A stretch of 64,000 nt of DNA from Armillaria gallica (taxonomy: Eukaryota; Basidiomycota; Agaricomycetes; Agaricales; Physalacriaceae): assembly GCA_037576215.1 (NCBI GenBank), contig JBANDB010000011.1, forward strand, positions 2,046,001-2,110,000, in the 5' to 3' direction. Shown here piece by piece: positions 61,603-64,000 of this stretch (its first letter is position 1; each line of letters begins with the position of its first letter). The position numbers and the translations under genes were made by a program. The notes under the pieces were generated by a model that saw nothing but the letters and a program-made list of their open reading frames with translations, had not been told where the DNA came from and did not search any database.

Positions 61603-64000
61603 CCTGTACAAGAGGCTCTCTAACCTCTCCAGATCCAAGGACACCTACTTGAATGAACGAAAACATTCCTGTTCCGATGGGCGAGAGGGCGGCCATATTG
61701 TTTCCCTTCATCTCTTCAGTTCTGACCAGGTTCAAACACATAAGTAAGGGAACGCATACTAAGGGATACAACAGACATCTGGGTCAAGGCCCCTCGAAAT
61801 GGCTGGTACCAGAGTCATTTCGTAAGGCCAATCTCTACCTCGTGGGATTCCGTTCGTGGCATGTAATCTTCCATTGATTCGTACAACGTGCAGCGGCCAT
61901 ATAGGCTGTATTACTGTGATATCAATGGCTGAATTTGACCTTCAGAGAAGCATTCTGTATCCTATTCTCCTGACCCCGTTATTTTTGGGGACTTCCTCCT
62001 TTCCGCCCGCTCTCGAATCGAATCCTGCTGTACCGCGTGGCTACATTCCGAGCCGCTGGCTAGGTATAGTTTGATGCCAACATCGCAGACGTTTGGTGGA
62101 GACCAGGGAAGGGAACAGAGTACTCAATTCCGAGGCCTCGCCTACTGGCCCTGTACGAGTCAAAATGTGAAGCTGATTTACGAAAAGACTGAATTATGGA
62201 ATAATTACTATGTTCAATTTCCACCAATGCTACCTATCTCAACGGAATGATCGTTGCAGTCTAGTGGTTTGAGGAGCCTTCACAATTACTCCGATCTTTT
62301 CTTCATCAACTGCATCATATGCTAACCACATTTCATCAGGGGGAGTGTAGCATACTCTTAGCAAGACTATCCCGCGGGAACGGTGTTTGATGATAGTTAT
62401 GTCGGTCGCAGCATTACATTACGCCCCCAGAAAGTCAGTCGTTAGCTACGGACAATGGCAACCGACACCCTGGTTGATCTAAGTTAGAGAGCTCAAAAAT
62501 GATGGAGTCGGGGGTTGGTCGTAGAGGATGTGATACAACTCCGATACAACTCTTTCCTTTATTCCCTGAAATTTAAAACTGCTCGATGACTTTCCCTCCG
62601 ATCACAGTACACTAGATAACCCCCTTGAAAATTTGACGTATCGAATACATTCAATGCACGATGTGAAAAAAAGGCATATCTCGTTCTAATAGGCACAAAT
62701 AGAAACACTTGTACCTCGCTAGAAGCACCAAGAGAAAATCAGATGAGAAGCTGAGAATAACTTGTGTGGAAGTTGCGAATGACAGGGAGAAAATTTTTGG
62801 CCACACGTTGAGATAAGTAACAGAGAAAATTTATAACACATGGCCTAGGTGTGACAAACCGCATGATTGTAGAAATGAAATTATTTGTTGGAGAGTGGCG
62901 TCTTTATGGACAACCATGGAAAGAAATGTCCGAAGGAAAAGAATATATTTGACAAAGATGTAGCGAGGCGCTCGATCTTGAAGCTAACAACAACCAGGAA
63001 ATGAACCCTTACATTTTACCTTTGACGGATTGCAGCGAATTACTGTCAGGGAGAACCATGATTCTCAGGGCTCGACAACCGTGCGTTAGGGGCCGTTGAA
63101 CTCTAAAAGACTCTTGAACAGCCGCGTTGCCACAAGCCTGAAGCCGCTTCGCCGACTCCTTTTCCGTAGAGTGGGATTACCGCATAACATCGAGCTGACA
63201 GAAAGCAGGAAGGGCACTTAGCCAGGACGATTTTCAGGAAGCATGAGTTTGATCTCGAAGCTCTCAGGAAGTGTAAGGGTCGGGTCGGCCACTAGGGGCT
63301 GTCGGCGATCGTTCAAACGATCGGAGCCACGGCATACGCAGAAATTTCAATTTCGGCTGAACTACTCTGCTGTGAGCCAATTGTCTATCCAAAGTACAAC
63401 CCTCATCAGGTAATGCATAATTTCGGGTGCGGGACTGTAGTGTTCACCGACAACTTAAAATAAACTTGAATGTGCCTCGATACAAGATAAAGTCTTCCCG
63501 CACCGGCGTTGCATAATCAGCCGATTATCGGCGGTCTACTGCAGGAAACATCTTAACATGCATCAGGTCCCCTGGATACTCCGTCATTTTCAGGTCTTCA
63601 GGATAAGCCGGAAATCTGTATCTTGGTAGATTGCCTCTTCGACCACCTTCGCTAGTTGCCTTGTGAAACTGGTCTTTTCCATACATCGCCATTCTTCACT
63701 CTGCCGAATTGTTCAACGTTAACAGATTGGTTAGCGCTCAAATCCTGTTCACGGCTCCCGGGACGCACGAAGAACGAATTTTGACTGGCGGAAGATTGTC
63801 TCCGGAGAAGATGAAGAGTCGTAAGCAAAAAATACATTGACCCTGTTCCCTTCGATGGCTGGAAGAAATAAGGCACAATGACAGGCTCTCCATGGAAACT
63901 ACTGATACCCACCTTTTTATTTTCCGTACATCACGCTAGCTCTCGAGCCATATTCGCGACGAATTAGGCACATGTATGAATTACATCTATCTATTGCAAT

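Larger units (their letters stand above)
58613..64000. repeat. Segmental duplication copy 2, without the large insertions
   Basis: It is collinear with the three copy 1 blocks (12.05-14.35, 21.0-22.08 and 51.1-54.3 kb) and continues past the window edge. It lacks the LARD-like element, the LINE complex and the MITE. Apart from RPP14, the exon at 58608 and the short conserved frame at about 61420-61602, I see no coding capacity. The region 61610-64000 looks non-coding. Confidence 0.8.

Noticed and set aside
1..64000. CRISPR arrays, bacterial operons, rRNA genes, prophage features
   Set aside because: None seen; intron-bearing genes and retroelements indicate a eukaryotic (fungal) sequence.

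Overview
The window looks like a transposon-rich stretch of a basidiomycete genome, most likely a mushroom-forming agaricomycete. Supporting signs are very short GT-AG introns (about 43-60 nt) in almost every host gene, an F-box relic with a coiled coil in front of the F-box, and retroelement families (a spliced-ORF1 LINE, a chromodomain Ty3 element, a Ty3 element with a separate gag-protease ORF) of the kind common in that group. These assignments rest on reading domains by eye; no search was run.

Left arm (1-14 kb). An F-box gene with two apparent frameshifts runs off the left edge. A five-exon STE7/Fuz7-type MAP kinase kinase (3253-4805, minus) is the clearest host gene. An eleven-exon coiled-coil gene with a 12-nt microexon follows (6043-7813). 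After it come F-box debris, decayed or hypothetical genes, and a small basic protein gene (10750-11353).

Duplicated block (12-64 kb). A diverged segmental duplication occurs as copy 1 (12.05-14.35, 21.0-22.08 and 51.1-54.3 kb) and copy 2 (58.6-64.0 kb, running off the right edge). Copy 2 carries an intact RPP14-like RNase P/MRP subunit gene (60696-61007); its copy 1 counterpart is a frameshifted relic. Copy 2 serves as the empty site that dates and delimits three insertions in copy 1.

Insertions in copy 1. (i) 14355-21000: a non-autonomous LTR element with no recognisable pol, containing a 1,154-bp hAT-type element (15834-16987, TSD ATCAAGGA). (ii) 22079-51105: an APE-RT-RNase H LINE on the minus strand, split by a chromodomain Ty3 element (26410-46113, two 413-bp LTRs, TSD AATTC), which is itself split by a younger Ty3 element (29174-40439, LTRs of 644 and 645 bp, TSD CCGG). 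(iii) 53855-53985: a 131-bp MITE with CACAG termini.

Decay and novelty. All nine in-frame stops in the chromodomain element are TGA, and most LTR mismatches are transitions at CpG, which points to deamination of methylated CpG. The most interesting signals are a probable self-priming site in the chromodomain element, membrane-anchored accessory ORFs in the env position of the inner Ty3 element and at the N-terminus of the outer element's Gag, the unclassified LTR element, the microexon gene, and a chimeric gene spanning the duplication breakpoint (58173-58771).
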